Below are positions 1-6,982 of a stretch of DNA of 18,904 nt, in pieces. The stretch comes from SOKG01 sp964502665. Lineage in GTDB: Bacteria; Chloroflexota; Dehalococcoidia; SZUA-161. How positions within the stretch are numbered: the stretch's first letter is position 1; every line of letters begins with the position of its first letter. The translations under genes were made by a program, and so were the position numbers. The stretch spans positions 1 through 18,904 of the forward strand of contig CAZCXP010000035.1 of assembly GCA_964502665.1 (NCBI GenBank), written 5' to 3'. The notes beneath the pieces were generated by a model. That model ran no database searches, had not been told where the DNA came from, and was given only the letters and a program-made list of their open reading frames with translations.

Positions 1-140
1 AGCTTTCGGCCAAGACTGACTACTGGCTACTGACAGCTGACCGCTGGCTACAGCCGGAGACATCAGTTGCCAGCTTTCAGCTTTCAGCTTTCGGCCAAGA
101 CTGACTACTGGCTACTGACAGCTGACCGCTGGCTACAGCC
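1..140. repeat. 55-bp direct repeat, two copies, with heptamer run
   Basis: Bases 1-55 recur without a mismatch at 86-140. Between them (56-85) lies a short linker that includes two extra copies of the heptamer AGCTTTC, making three in a row at 72-92. Inside each unit, motifs such as CTACTGGCTACTGACAGC and TGACCGCTGGCTAC are near-copies of one another, so the unit itself looks built from smaller repeats. The right-hand copy runs into the 3' end of rnhB and supplies its stop codon. The array may continue left of the window. It resembles low-complexity dispersed repeats seen in many bacterial genomes; no transposase is linked to it. Confidence 0.85.
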
Positions 141-755
141 AGCGACTCGCACCGGGGCGAAGGTCTTGCGATGGATGGGGCAGGGGCCCAGGCGTTGTAG
201 TGCCACCAGGTGCTCGTAGGTGCCATAGCCCTTGTTTCGGGCCAGGCCGTAGCCGGGGAATTGCCTGTCCCATTCCACCATGAGCCGGTCACGCGTGACC
301 TTGGCTACGATGGATGCCGCCGCGATGGAAAGGCATAGGTTATCCCCGTTGGTGATGCTTTTTTGCGGTAGCCGGACGTTAGGCAGACGGAGAAAGTCTA
401 CGAGAAGGAAATCCGGGCGCTTTGAGATCTGCTCTGCGGCGTGGCGCATCGCTTGCCTGGTAGCGGCGACGATGCCTTGCTCGTCGATCACCTCGTGGGA
501 AACTACTCCCACTCCGAACGATGCGCCGTCCTGCTGGATGCGGTCGAAGAGAAATTCACGCTTCTGCGGGGTCAGTTGCTTGCTATCTCGAATCAGGCGC
601 AGCCAGGACGGCTGATTCTCCAGGGGCAGGATGACCGCTGCAGCCACCACCGGACCAGCCAGCGGCCCGCGACCGGCCTCGTCGATGCCGGCGATGAGCC
701 TGTAGCCCTGCGCTCGCAGTCTCTCCTCTTCGACAAAGGTTGGTGCCTGGCTCAC
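105..755 (-). CDS. rnhB: ribonuclease HII
   Basis: RNase HII cuts the RNA strand of RNA-DNA hybrids and removes misincorporated ribonucleotides in the cytoplasm. The N-terminal IAGIDEAGRGPLAGPVVAAA block gives catalytic Asp25 and Glu26, LLVDFLRLP gives Asp120 and SIAAASIVAKVTRDR gives Asp156 (numbered from the GTG at 755), so the DEDD site is complete. The signature PCPIHRKTFAPV ends the conserved fold. The last 11 residues (GCSQRSAVSSQ) and the TAG are read from the 55-bp repeat, so the natural C-terminus was replaced or extended. An open frame reaches a TTG at 803, but a promoter at 788-816 would start RNA downstream of that codon, so I prefer GTG at 755. The Shine-Dalgarno match is weak. 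Product certain; start uncertain. Confidence 0.95.
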   Translation of the reverse strand: MSQAPTFVEEERLRAQGYRLIAGIDEAGRGPLAGPVVAAAVILPLENQPSWLRLIRDSKQLTPQKREFLFDRIQQDGASFGVGVVSHEVIDEQGIVAATRQAMRHAAEQISKRPDFLLVDFLRLPNVRLPQKSITNGDNLCLSIAAASIVAKVTRDRLMVEWDRQFPGYGLARNKGYGTYEHLVALQRLGPCPIHRKTFAPVRVAGCSQRSAVSSQ

Positions 756-787
756 CGCGACAGACTTACCTTCTTTGAATTTGCGAC

Positions 788-816
788 ATCGTACCACGAA
801 CAACCCCGGTTGTCAA
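788..816 (-). promoter_or_regulatory. sigma70-type promoter for rnhB
   Basis: On the minus strand a perfect TTGACA (-35, 811-816) is followed after exactly 17 bp by TACGAT (-10, 788-793, four of six consensus bases). Transcription would begin near 781, giving a leader of about 26 nt before the GTG at 755. This argues against the in-frame TTG at 803, which would lie upstream of the start of transcription. Confidence 0.55.
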
Positions 817-837
817 AAGACCTGCCCCGCCGTTTTA

Positions 838-921
838 CACCCTCACCTGCCCTCTCCCTTCAAGGGAGAGGAATTCACATTTCTCCCTCCCCTGGCGGGA
901 GGGAGTTAGAGGGAGGGGGAA
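838..921. repeat. hairpin-rich dispersed repeat, copy A (inverted relative to copy B)
   Basis: This stretch holds two imperfect hairpins: one around CTCTCCCTTCAAGGGAGAG (852-870) and one around CCCTCCCCTGGCGGGAGGG (885-903). Bases 883-917 are an exact reverse complement of 5521-5555 (35 bp). The next hairpin also matches the partner with a few changes, after an 11-base stretch that does not match. The type is common between genes in many bacteria. It lies between the divergent promoters of rnhB and the methyltransferase, close to the end of the latter. Confidence 0.8.
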
Positions 922-941
922 TTCATCCAATCCCATTGCAG

Positions 942-971
942 TTGCAGGTAGTGGGGACTTGCACCTATACT
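942..971 (+). promoter_or_regulatory. promoter for the TylF-type methyltransferase, probably leaderless
   Basis: TTGCAG (942-947) and TATACT (966-971, five of six consensus) are separated by 18 bp. The expected start of transcription is about 978-979, which coincides with the in-frame GTG at 979. The -35 is weak (three of six), so the call rests mainly on the -10 and the spacing. Confidence 0.4.
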
Positions 972-978
972 ATTGGTC

Positions 979-1782
979 GTGTCGGGGTGCAGCCGATTGA
1001 AGAGGTCAGGGTTAACATGGTGGAGTAGGGCCTGGCATCAGGCTTCGCTGCTAGCTGCCGCATGCGCCTGGTATAGCTTCTACTACCGTCAGCTACTGGG
1101 GGTTTATTTACGAAGTCTTCGCCCGTCCCGTCCGGATTCCTTTTTGGGCTCTCTGAGAATAGTGCGGCTAATCCACAGGGTGAGGGGGTATACTGCCGTG
1201 CTCCCTCCCAGATTGGCTGCTCTATATAAACTGAGCGGGGAGATTGACATACGGTCTGTGCCGGGCGATGTCGTTGAGTGCGGCGTTTACAACGGTGGAT
1301 CGGCTGCTCTGATGGCTTCTATTTGCACACGGTCTCCTCTGAACAGAAAGATGTGGCTCTTTGACTCATTTGAGGGACTGCCCAATCCCACCGACAAGGA
1401 TGGCGGTGAAGCTCAAACGTCCGTATGGTGGTGCCACGGGGACCTATCAAAGGTCAAAACGATATGCCAGAAGCTGGGTGTTCCCGAGTCTCGCGTTTGC
1501 ATTGTCAAGGGCTGGTTCCAGGATACGTTTCCCTCGGCGCAAATTCAAGACATAGCCCTGCTGCATATAGACGCAGACTGGTATGAAAGCGTCAAATTGT
1601 GTTTGGAGAGATTCTATGACAGTGTCCAACCCGGGGGATTCGTTGTCATCGATGACTATGGACACTGGGAGGGCTGCAGAAGGGCGACCGATGAGTTTCT
1701 GAAAGAGCGGTCTCTTGATGTGAGACTGTTTCGAGTTGATTATACGGGTCGCTATTTCCGAAAACCCAGGAAATCACCATAA
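979..1782 (+). CDS. TylF/MycF-family SAM-dependent O-methyltransferase
   Basis: About 267 aa, the usual size for the TylF (macrocin O-methyltransferase) family, which methylates sugar hydroxyls using S-adenosylmethionine. Visible motifs: SAM-binding GDVVECGVYNGGSAALMA near residues 96-113, WLFDSFEGLP, the metal and substrate segment LLHIDADWYESV near 195-206, and GGFVVIDDYGHWEGCR near 219-234. The segment before RVRGYT is variable and gives no help with the start. A TTG at 973 is in frame but overlaps the -10 region; GTG at 979 sits at the predicted transcription start, so a leaderless GTG start is the best fit. In-frame TTG 991 or GTG 1161 are fallbacks. The gene stands alone; a role in modifying a surface glycan is possible given the glycosyltransferase 2.5 kb away, but this is inference. 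Confidence 0.85.
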   Translation: MSGCSRLKRSGLTWWSRAWHQASLLAAACAWYSFYYRQLLGVYLRSLRPSRPDSFLGSLRIVRLIHRVRGYTAVLPPRLAALYKLSGEIDIRSVPGDVVECGVYNGGSAALMASICTRSPLNRKMWLFDSFEGLPNPTDKDGGEAQTSVWWCHGDLSKVKTICQKLGVPESRVCIVKGWFQDTFPSAQIQDIALLHIDADWYESVKLCLERFYDSVQPGGFVVIDDYGHWEGCRRATDEFLKERSLDVRLFRVDYTGRYFRKPRKSP

Positions 1783-1829
1783 TCTTGGGATTGGGGTACC
1801 AATAGAGAGTTCCCAGTTTCCCTGTTGAC

Positions 1830-3041
1830 TTAGGTGGGGTGGGTGCGGCCGCAGTGCGGACACTTGACTGTGGCCCTCTTGAGCTTGGCCGGCACCTTTA
1901 GCTTGGTGCCACAATCGCAGGTAATAGTCTTATAGTCGTTCATCCGCCACATCAGGTCTGAGACCTCGCGAGTGCGCTCCAGCTTGCTGGGTTCGGGCTC
2001 TCTGGGCACGGCTTCGGGCTCGGCTGCGCGCAGCCCGACGGCGCCGGCGCTGGCGATAGCGACGGGCTGAATAAGCCCCCTGCCGCCCGTGTGTACCTGC
2101 CGGTAAGCAGCGTCGTAGTCGCCAAGGGAAGCACCCCCAGCCATGGAGCGCAGGATACGTATCCGCTCTGAGATAGGTGGGTGGGTGCTGCTGAGGTCGG
2201 TGGCCGGTCTCCCCTTTTTGCGGAAGGGATTAATGATATACATTGGGGCTGTAGCCTGGTTAGCCGACTGCAGTTGTGCGGTTGAAGCGCCAAGCTTTTC
2301 CAGTGCGGAGGCCAGTCCCTCCGGGTATCTGGTATAGAGGGCAGAGGTAGCATCGGCCAGGTATTCCCTCTTCCTGGAGATGGCGAAGTAGATCAGTCGA
2401 GCGAAAATCGGCGCCAGTATCATCAACACTATTCCTAGGAGCAGAATTATGGCCCCCGCGCCGCCGCCTCCCCCTGAGCTTCTCCTGCCGCCACTCATGG
2501 AGCTGAAGAAGAGCATGTATGTACCGTAATAGGCCAGAATGACGATAGTCCCCAGGAGGACGCTGCACAAGGACATCAACAGCACATCGCGGTTCTTTAC
2601 GTGAGCTATTTCGTGTCCGATGACGCCCTGCAGCTCGTCGCGGTTGAGTTTCTGCAGCAGGCCAGAGGTGATAGCTACGGACGCCCGCTGGGGGTCCCGG
2701 CCGGTGGCGAAGGCATTCAACGCCGGGTCGTCTATAATGTAGATGTTGGGCATTTTCTCCAGGCCCGAGGCGATCTTCATCTCCTCAACTACGTTGTAGA
2801 GCCGGGGGTGGTCATCCCGCTCGATTTTCCTTGCTTTGGACAGCGCCAGCAGTATACTGTCTCCCTGGAAGAAGGCGACCAGGTTCATCACCCCCCATAT
2901 CACAAGGGCTATGAACAGGCCCGCCACACCGTTGTCGGCAAGGGCTACGCCCAGCAAGTAGCCAATCAGAAGCAGCACCGCCAGCATCCCCGCTACCAGT
3001 ACAGCCGACCTGATCTGATTAGCTCTAATCTGTTGCCACAT
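1830..3041 (-). CDS. htpX: membrane M48 metalloprotease, HtpX-like, with C-terminal zinc ribbon
   Basis: Membrane-bound zinc protease of the M48B type, which degrades misfolded membrane proteins with its active site in the cytoplasm. Two N-terminal membrane spans (about 14-35 and 40-60) precede the catalytic HEIAH at 143-147; the third zinc ligand is Glu227 in REYLAD. Two more spans (about 157-180 and 196-220) flank a Gly/Ser loop (GGRRSSGGGGG). HtpX proteins are usually near 280-300 aa; this one has 403. The extra tail runs through a charged Pro/Glu stretch to a four-cysteine ribbon (Cys375, Cys377, Cys394, Cys397). It lies 17 bp downstream of lemA and in the same direction, a pairing found in many bacteria. 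GGAG lies about 11 nt before the ATG. Confidence 0.93.
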   Translation of the reverse strand: MWQQIRANQIRSAVLVAGMLAVLLLIGYLLGVALADNGVAGLFIALVIWGVMNLVAFFQGDSILLALSKARKIERDDHPRLYNVVEEMKIASGLEKMPNIYIIDDPALNAFATGRDPQRASVAITSGLLQKLNRDELQGVIGHEIAHVKNRDVLLMSLCSVLLGTIVILAYYGTYMLFFSSMSGGRRSSGGGGGAGAIILLLGIVLMILAPIFARLIYFAISRKREYLADATSALYTRYPEGLASALEKLGASTAQLQSANQATAPMYIINPFRKKGRPATDLSSTHPPISERIRILRSMAGGASLGDYDAAYRQVHTGGRGLIQPVAIASAGAVGLRAAEPEAVPREPEPSKLERTREVSDLMWRMNDYKTITCDCGTKLKVPAKLKRATVKCPHCGRTHPT

Positions 3042-3058
3042 AGCTGGGTGTCTCCGGG

Positions 3059-3625
3059 CTAGGTGAAACTCACCTTGGGTGCTTCTTTCTCCGCGGGTAC
3101 CTCAACCTCGAAGAATTCGTCCGGTTGGAAACGAGCTATGCCCGCTACTACATTGGAGGGGAACATCTGCGTCTTATTGTTATAGCCCAGTACCGAATCG
3201 TTGTAGAACTGGCGTGAGAAGCTTATCTTGTTCTCGGTAGAGGTCAACTCCTCCTGGAGAGCGAGGAAGTTCTGGTTGGCCTTCAGGTCGGGGTAATTCT
3301 CGACCACGGCCAGCAGCCGGGAGAGGGCCCCGCTGAGATCAGCCTCAGCTTTGGACTGGGCGCCAACCCCCTTACCGATTGCCCCCAGGGCCAGGTTGCG
3401 GGCATTGGTAACCGCTTCCAATGTCTGTCGCTCGTGCGCCGCATACCCTTTGACCGTCTCCACCAGATTGGGGATGAGGTCGTGCCTTCTCTTGAGCTGC
3501 ACATCTATCTGCGCCCAGGCGTTCTTCACCTGGTTGCGCAGCCTTACCAGGCTGTTATAGTTTAGAGCAAACAGGATGATAAGCACTACCGCGATGCCGA
3601 TTAGGACCCAGCCGAAAATAGGCAT
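3059..3625 (-). CDS. lemA: LemA family protein
   Basis: 188 aa with one N-terminal membrane helix (residues 5-23, GWVLIGIAVVLIILFALNY) followed by a long helical domain facing away from it. The family hallmark NSLVRLRNQVKNAWAQIDVQLKRRHDLIPNLVETVKGY is at 24-61, and the C-terminal YNNKTQMFPSNVVAGIARF block is also typical. LemA proteins are structural partners of unknown biochemistry, often encoded next to membrane proteases or TPM-domain proteins. Here the protease gene follows after 17 bp, so co-translation and joint membrane quality-control work are likely. A strong GGGAGG Shine-Dalgarno lies 6 nt before the ATG. The 97 bp upstream to the zinc-ribbon gene show no clear promoter, so the three genes probably share one transcript. 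Confidence 0.95.
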   Translation of the reverse strand: MPIFGWVLIGIAVVLIILFALNYNSLVRLRNQVKNAWAQIDVQLKRRHDLIPNLVETVKGYAAHERQTLEAVTNARNLALGAIGKGVGAQSKAEADLSGALSRLLAVVENYPDLKANQNFLALQEELTSTENKISFSRQFYNDSVLGYNNKTQMFPSNVVAGIARFQPDEFFEVEVPAEKEAPKVSFT

Positions 3626-3722
3626 GAAACACCTCCCAAATAGTTTCCTCTATGGCTAGCCTCAAGGCTCAACCCAAGGTCGAAAGGAACGTGCTATCCC
3701 TGCCGCTTCTTCCCGACCCTGG

Positions 3723-4142
3723 TTAGTCCCGGGCTCTGAACACCTCTCCCAGGAAGGTGATAACGCGTCCCTGTGAGTCCGCCTTCTCGGATGGCCTGTC
3801 GGATAGCTGTGTTATCAACTGCCCGACCTCCCCCTTGTCAAACCACAGCCCGTCTCCCCGCGGGCAGGCATCGATGAGCACCTCCGGTTCGTGCCCCACG
3901 GTTGCCTTCTTCATTTTCTGGCGGCAGATGGGGCACTTCCGCCTCTTCTCCGCTGACCTGGCCTCAGGTGAGGTGAGGATACTATCCAGGGACAAGCTGG
4001 ACCCTTCCAGTTGCATGGTCTCCAGCAGAAGCTCCAGCTCCCCGGCATCGAACCAGACCCCTGAGCATTCCGTGCAGTAGTCAAGCTCGATATTCTCATG
4101 CTCAACCACTATCATCAAATTGCTGCAGGCAGGACACTTCAT
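3723..4142 (-). CDS. double zinc-ribbon protein (zf-TFIIB type)
   Basis: 139 aa, soluble, no membrane segment. Two tandem zf-TFIIB-like units are visible. Unit 1 has Cys3, Cys6, Cys23 and Cys26, followed by SGVWFDAGELELLLE. Unit 2 has Cys70, Cys73 and Cys93, then PRGDGLWFDKGEVGQLI, where the fourth cysteine is replaced by Gly96 next to Asp97. The WFD-x-GE motif after each ribbon is the family signature. The molecular function of these proteins is not known. It is the first gene of the probable operon with lemA and the HtpX-like protease, and both it and the protease carry zinc ribbons. A promoter with perfect -35 lies upstream. Start ATG is well placed for a leader of about 23 nt. Confidence 0.85.
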   Translation of the reverse strand: MKCPACSNLMIVVEHENIELDYCTECSGVWFDAGELELLLETMQLEGSSLSLDSILTSPEARSAEKRRKCPICRQKMKKATVGHEPEVLIDACPRGDGLWFDKGEVGQLITQLSDRPSEKADSQGRVITFLGEVFRARD

Positions 4143-4171
4143 GGCGGTGGTCTCCGAACGGCGCTCTCCTA

Positions 4172-4200
4172 AGTGTAAGTAAAGGGCGAAGCTATGTCAA
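4172..4200 (-). promoter_or_regulatory. sigma70-type promoter for the zinc-ribbon/lemA/htpX operon
   Basis: Minus strand: TTGACA (4195-4200), 17 bp, then TACACT (4172-4177, four of six). Transcription would begin near 4165, 23 nt before the ATG at 4142. No alternative promoter is obvious upstream of lemA or htpX. Confidence 0.6.
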
Positions 4201-4241
4201 GGGAACAACCTGAGTACTTGGGCTGCTGTCAAGCTTTGAAA

Positions 4242-5471
4242 CTACAAAACCTCCTGGTAGACCTCCAGGGTCTTTCTTGCTGCAACGTCCCAGCTAAACG
4301 AGTCCTCGATTCTTTTCCTGGCTGCGTCCCCCATCCTTTGCCTTAGCTGCTTGTCTGCAAGGAGGCGCTTTATCGCTGCCGCCAGCGCAGGGGGGTCCGC
4401 CGGCGGCACAAGTACCCCGGTGCCATGCTCTCCCACTATCTCAGGTAGCGCCCCCGCCCTGGTGGCTACGACAGGAGTGCCGCAGGCCATGGCCTCTGCC
4501 GCGGGCAGTCCAAAGCCCTCGTAGAGAGAAGCAGTGACCGCGATCTCCGCTGACGAATAGAGCCTGACCAGCTCATCTGCGCCTACGTGCCCGGTGAAAG
4601 TAACCCTATCAGCGATCCCAAGTTTCTGTACCAGCTTGGTACGATACCCATCATCGGGCCCCTGTATACCGACAACCTTGACCTTCACGTCGACATCGTC
4701 CTTCAGTAGCTGCACCGCCTTCAACAGGAAGGGAACACCCTTTTTCTTGTCCTCGGTTTTGCCCACTATGACCAGGCTATTGGGCTCTTTCTCGACGTGA
4801 TCGAGTCTCCTGAAAATGCCGGTATCTATTCCGTTGTGGACTATCCTCACTCTATGCTGGGGCAATTTGAAGGCGCGAATCGCATCCGCTGCCGAGGTTT
4901 TGGATACCGTTACCACTCTGTCCATTCTCCTGCTCACCACGCCCTGCATGATGAGGAAGGAGTAGAATATCGTGCGTCTAAACCTGGTCAGCCAGCTCCT
5001 GACCTCGGTCAGGGAGGCTGCCATATCGATGGAGATGGGGTGATGTATGGTGGCGACGATGGGCACGCCCAGGCTCTTGGCTAGAAGAAGGCCGTAGCCC
5101 AGCGTCTGGTTATCGTGAATGATGTCGAACCTCTGCCTGGACATGAGGTCGCGCAACTTCAGGTATGCCCTCATGCTGAAGGTGAATATGTCGGGGAACA
5201 TCCCGATATGCACCGCAGCAGCCTCGTAGAGATTGATGGGGGTGAACATTCGTAGAGGGCTCGACAGCAAAGAGAAGCTGTTTGTCTCGTACAAATTGAG
5301 CGCTTCGAGCTTATGTAGCGTGACGCCCTCAGGGGGTGTGGGGTAGGGGGGGCCTGCGATCACGTGGACCTCGTGACCCAGCTCATGTAGCGCTTTGGCC
5401 AGGTAGTAGACGTAAACCCCCTGGCCGCCGCAGTACATGTTGCCCCTGTAGGTTAGGAGGCATATTCTCAT
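4242..5471 (-). CDS. GT4-family glycosyltransferase (GT-B fold)
   Basis: 409 aa, retaining glycosyltransferase that would transfer a sugar from a nucleotide-sugar donor to a lipid or glycan at the cytoplasmic face of the membrane. The N-terminal Rossmann domain starts MRICLLTYRGNMYCGGQGVY, with the Gly-rich acceptor-side loop, and TIHHP near 141-145. The C-terminal donor domain has VHNGID (211-216), the E-x7-E motif EGFGLPAAE (318-326) and AMACGTPVVATRAGALPE. All elements of a complete enzyme are present. The acceptor cannot be told from sequence. No Shine-Dalgarno precedes the ATG, and the promoter places the RNA start only 2-3 nt upstream, so translation is probably leaderless. It is a single-gene unit, separated from the zinc-ribbon operon by its own and that operon's promoter. 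Confidence 0.92.
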   Translation of the reverse strand: MRICLLTYRGNMYCGGQGVYVYYLAKALHELGHEVHVIAGPPYPTPPEGVTLHKLEALNLYETNSFSLLSSPLRMFTPINLYEAAAVHIGMFPDIFTFSMRAYLKLRDLMSRQRFDIIHDNQTLGYGLLLAKSLGVPIVATIHHPISIDMAASLTEVRSWLTRFRRTIFYSFLIMQGVVSRRMDRVVTVSKTSAADAIRAFKLPQHRVRIVHNGIDTGIFRRLDHVEKEPNSLVIVGKTEDKKKGVPFLLKAVQLLKDDVDVKVKVVGIQGPDDGYRTKLVQKLGIADRVTFTGHVGADELVRLYSSAEIAVTASLYEGFGLPAAEAMACGTPVVATRAGALPEIVGEHGTGVLVPPADPPALAAAIKRLLADKQLRQRMGDAARKRIEDSFSWDVAARKTLEVYQEVL

Positions 5472-5479
5472 TTGCGCCC

Positions 5480-5508
5480 TTTATAGGCGATGCCGGGCAA
5501 CTTGTCAA
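5480..5508 (-). promoter_or_regulatory. strong sigma70-type promoter for the glycosyltransferase, leaderless
   Basis: Minus strand: perfect TTGACA (5503-5508), 17-bp spacer, TATAAA (5480-5485, five of six). The start of transcription should fall at about 5473-5474, while the ATG begins at 5471. This is the best promoter match in the window. Confidence 0.7.
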
Positions 5509-5515
5509 GCCGTGG

Positions 5516-5640
5516 CTCACCCCTCCCTCTAACTCCCTCCCGCCAGGGGAGGGAGGATTACGAATACCTCTCCCTTGACGGGAGAGGCTGGGTGAGGGTG
5601 AATTCCCCCTCCCCTTAATCCCCTCCTTCAGGGGGGGGTA
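5516..5640. repeat. hairpin-rich dispersed repeat, copy B
   Basis: A chain of three imperfect hairpins: CCCTCCCGCCAGGGGAGGG (5535-5553), CTCTCCCTTGACGGGAGAG (5568-5586) and a CCCCTCCTTCAGGGGGGG-like unit (about 5621-5638). Bases 5521-5555 are the exact reverse complement of 883-917, and the second hairpin also matches copy A. It separates the divergent glycosyltransferase and nurA promoters. Confidence 0.8.
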
Positions 5641-5650
5641 ACGACTTCAA

Positions 5651-5680
5651 TTGTTTTTGAAAAGCTCCTTGTGCTATACT
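5651..5680 (+). promoter_or_regulatory. probable promoter for nurA
   Basis: TTGTTT (5651-5656) and TATACT (5675-5680, five of six) are 18 bp apart. Transcription would start near 5687, leaving a leader of about 13 nt with a short GAGG before the ATG at 5700. A TTGAAA at 5657-5662 is closer to the -35 consensus but only 12 bp from the -10. Confidence 0.4.
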
Positions 5681-5699
5681 CCCCGTCAGAGGCGAAGAG

Positions 5700-6908
5700 A
5701 TGTCCCTAGACCTCAACCAGGTGGCAGCCCAGATCGACGGCATGGCAGCGAGCCTCAAGGCAGAGGAGGAGAATTGGAAAGGACGCCTCGGCCGTGCTTT
5801 GGAGATGCTCCATCTTCAGTCCGCTGATCTTGACGCCTTAAGGAAGAAAATTGAAAGCAGCAAGACCTCCTGGCTGGTGGCGGGAGTCTCTAGCCAGCTA
5901 GCCGGGAGCTGCCAGCCCCCTCCATGCCCGCCTGACTTCGCCGTGATCGCCAGCGACGGCTCTCACATCGACGTCGACCGCCATAGCCCGGCAAGGTGTT
6001 ACCTGATAAACATCGGCAGCGCCACGCTGCTCTACGGGCGGGACCCGGACGCTATTCTGCGCAGCCAGCCTACCCTCTATGCCAGCAATGAAGACCTGAC
6101 CATAGTGAACCCTGTGGGCAGCGACGAACAGCGTGTGGAGGGGGGTCTACTAGGGATTAAGCGCGCGGTTGCCGAATGCCTGGCGCTGGCCGAGCTGGGC
6201 GAGGAGCTCTCCCCAGAGCTCCCCGCCGTCGCCCTGCTCGATGGATCGCTCATCATGTGGGGGCTGGCGGGACGTGCTTACCCCGAATATGTCAGGGCGG
6301 AATTGCTGGGGAACGGCTTTCTTCCAGCACTGGATAGAACGAAGGAGGTCAGCCAGAAAACGGGGTTGGCCCTTGCCAGCTACATCAGCCTTCCCCGGAG
6401 CACGGACGTGGTCAACGCGCTCAGGGTAGCTATATGTCCCTACGACCCGCCCGACTGCGACCGCCACTGCCCTCGAAGCTCGCCCTCATCGAAGAGAGAG
6501 TGTGACGCCGTTGCCGGCGTCCGGGACCGCGACCTCTTCTCCGCCCTCCTTGAGCCAGGTGAAAGGTCGTCAACCTTCGCCAGCCGTTCTTCCGTGGTGC
6601 GAGATTACTACGGAGACCACGAGGTTCGCTTCTTCTACCTCAAGGCCGACGACGAGATCGCCCGGGTAGAGTTCCCGCGCTGGGTGGAGGAGCGGGGGCT
6701 CGTCGATCTGGTTCACGCCCTGATACTCGACCAGTGCCGCCGCGGCCAGGGCTACCCCGTTGCCCTCAGCGAGTCCCATGAGCAGGCAGTGGTGACAGGC
6801 GCCGACCGCGAGCAGTTCCGCTACCTTGTGGAGCTCGCCCTGGCCGAACACCGGCTGCCGATAACGACCTCGGAGAAAAGCAGGAGCAAGCGCACCAGGT
6901 GGATTTAG
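5700..6908 (+). CDS. nurA: NurA-domain nuclease, partner of HerA
   Basis: 402 aa. NurA is a Mn-dependent 5'-3' nuclease that, with the HerA translocase, processes DNA ends. Visible here: a helical N-terminus (1-55), the first acidic metal-binding motif AVIASDGSHID with Asp86, the second LLDGSLIMWGL with Asp181, SYISLPRS near 227-234, and a C-terminal GYPVALSESHEQAVVTG block where the family has its conserved His. The catalytic set looks intact. In archaea nurA usually adjoins herA; here the HAS-barrel protein and herA lie 1.5 kb downstream on the same strand, with two unrelated genes between. ATG chosen because it follows a plausible promoter and GAGG; no upstream in-frame start seems better. 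Confidence 0.88.
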   Translation: MSLDLNQVAAQIDGMAASLKAEEENWKGRLGRALEMLHLQSADLDALRKKIESSKTSWLVAGVSSQLAGSCQPPPCPPDFAVIASDGSHIDVDRHSPARCYLINIGSATLLYGRDPDAILRSQPTLYASNEDLTIVNPVGSDEQRVEGGLLGIKRAVAECLALAELGEELSPELPAVALLDGSLIMWGLAGRAYPEYVRAELLGNGFLPALDRTKEVSQKTGLALASYISLPRSTDVVNALRVAICPYDPPDCDRHCPRSSPSSKRECDAVAGVRDRDLFSALLEPGERSSTFASRSSVVRDYYGDHEVRFFYLKADDEIARVEFPRWVEERGLVDLVHALILDQCRRGQGYPVALSESHEQAVVTGADREQFRYLVELALAEHRLPITTSEKSRSKRTRWI

Positions 6909-6923
6909 AGAGTTTTGCCATCG

Positions 6924-6955
6924 AGACATCCAGATGTCTGAGCATTTAGCTGTCT
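6924..6955. repeat. 32-bp dispersed repeat, copy 1
   Basis: Starts AGACATCCAGATGTCTGAGC and matches 12949-12980 at about 27 of 32 positions, in the same orientation. Its first part holds the inverted arms GACATC/GATGTC. It fills most of the gap between nurA and the glutamine cyclotransferase gene. Confidence 0.6.
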
Positions 6956-6982
6956 GGCAGCCAGAGGAACGAGGTTGTCTTT

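Noticed and set aside
1..140. CRISPR array
   Set aside because: Only two long copies with a short, repetitive linker rather than unique spacers, and no cas genes nearby.
441..1028. Plus-strand open frame of 195 codons across rnhB and the repeat
   Set aside because: Antisense to rnhB for its first part and then reads the hairpin repeat; no family resemblance.
2601..3062. Plus-strand open frame opposite htpX (153 codons)
   Set aside because: Antisense of a clear protease gene, no domain, composition not protein-like.
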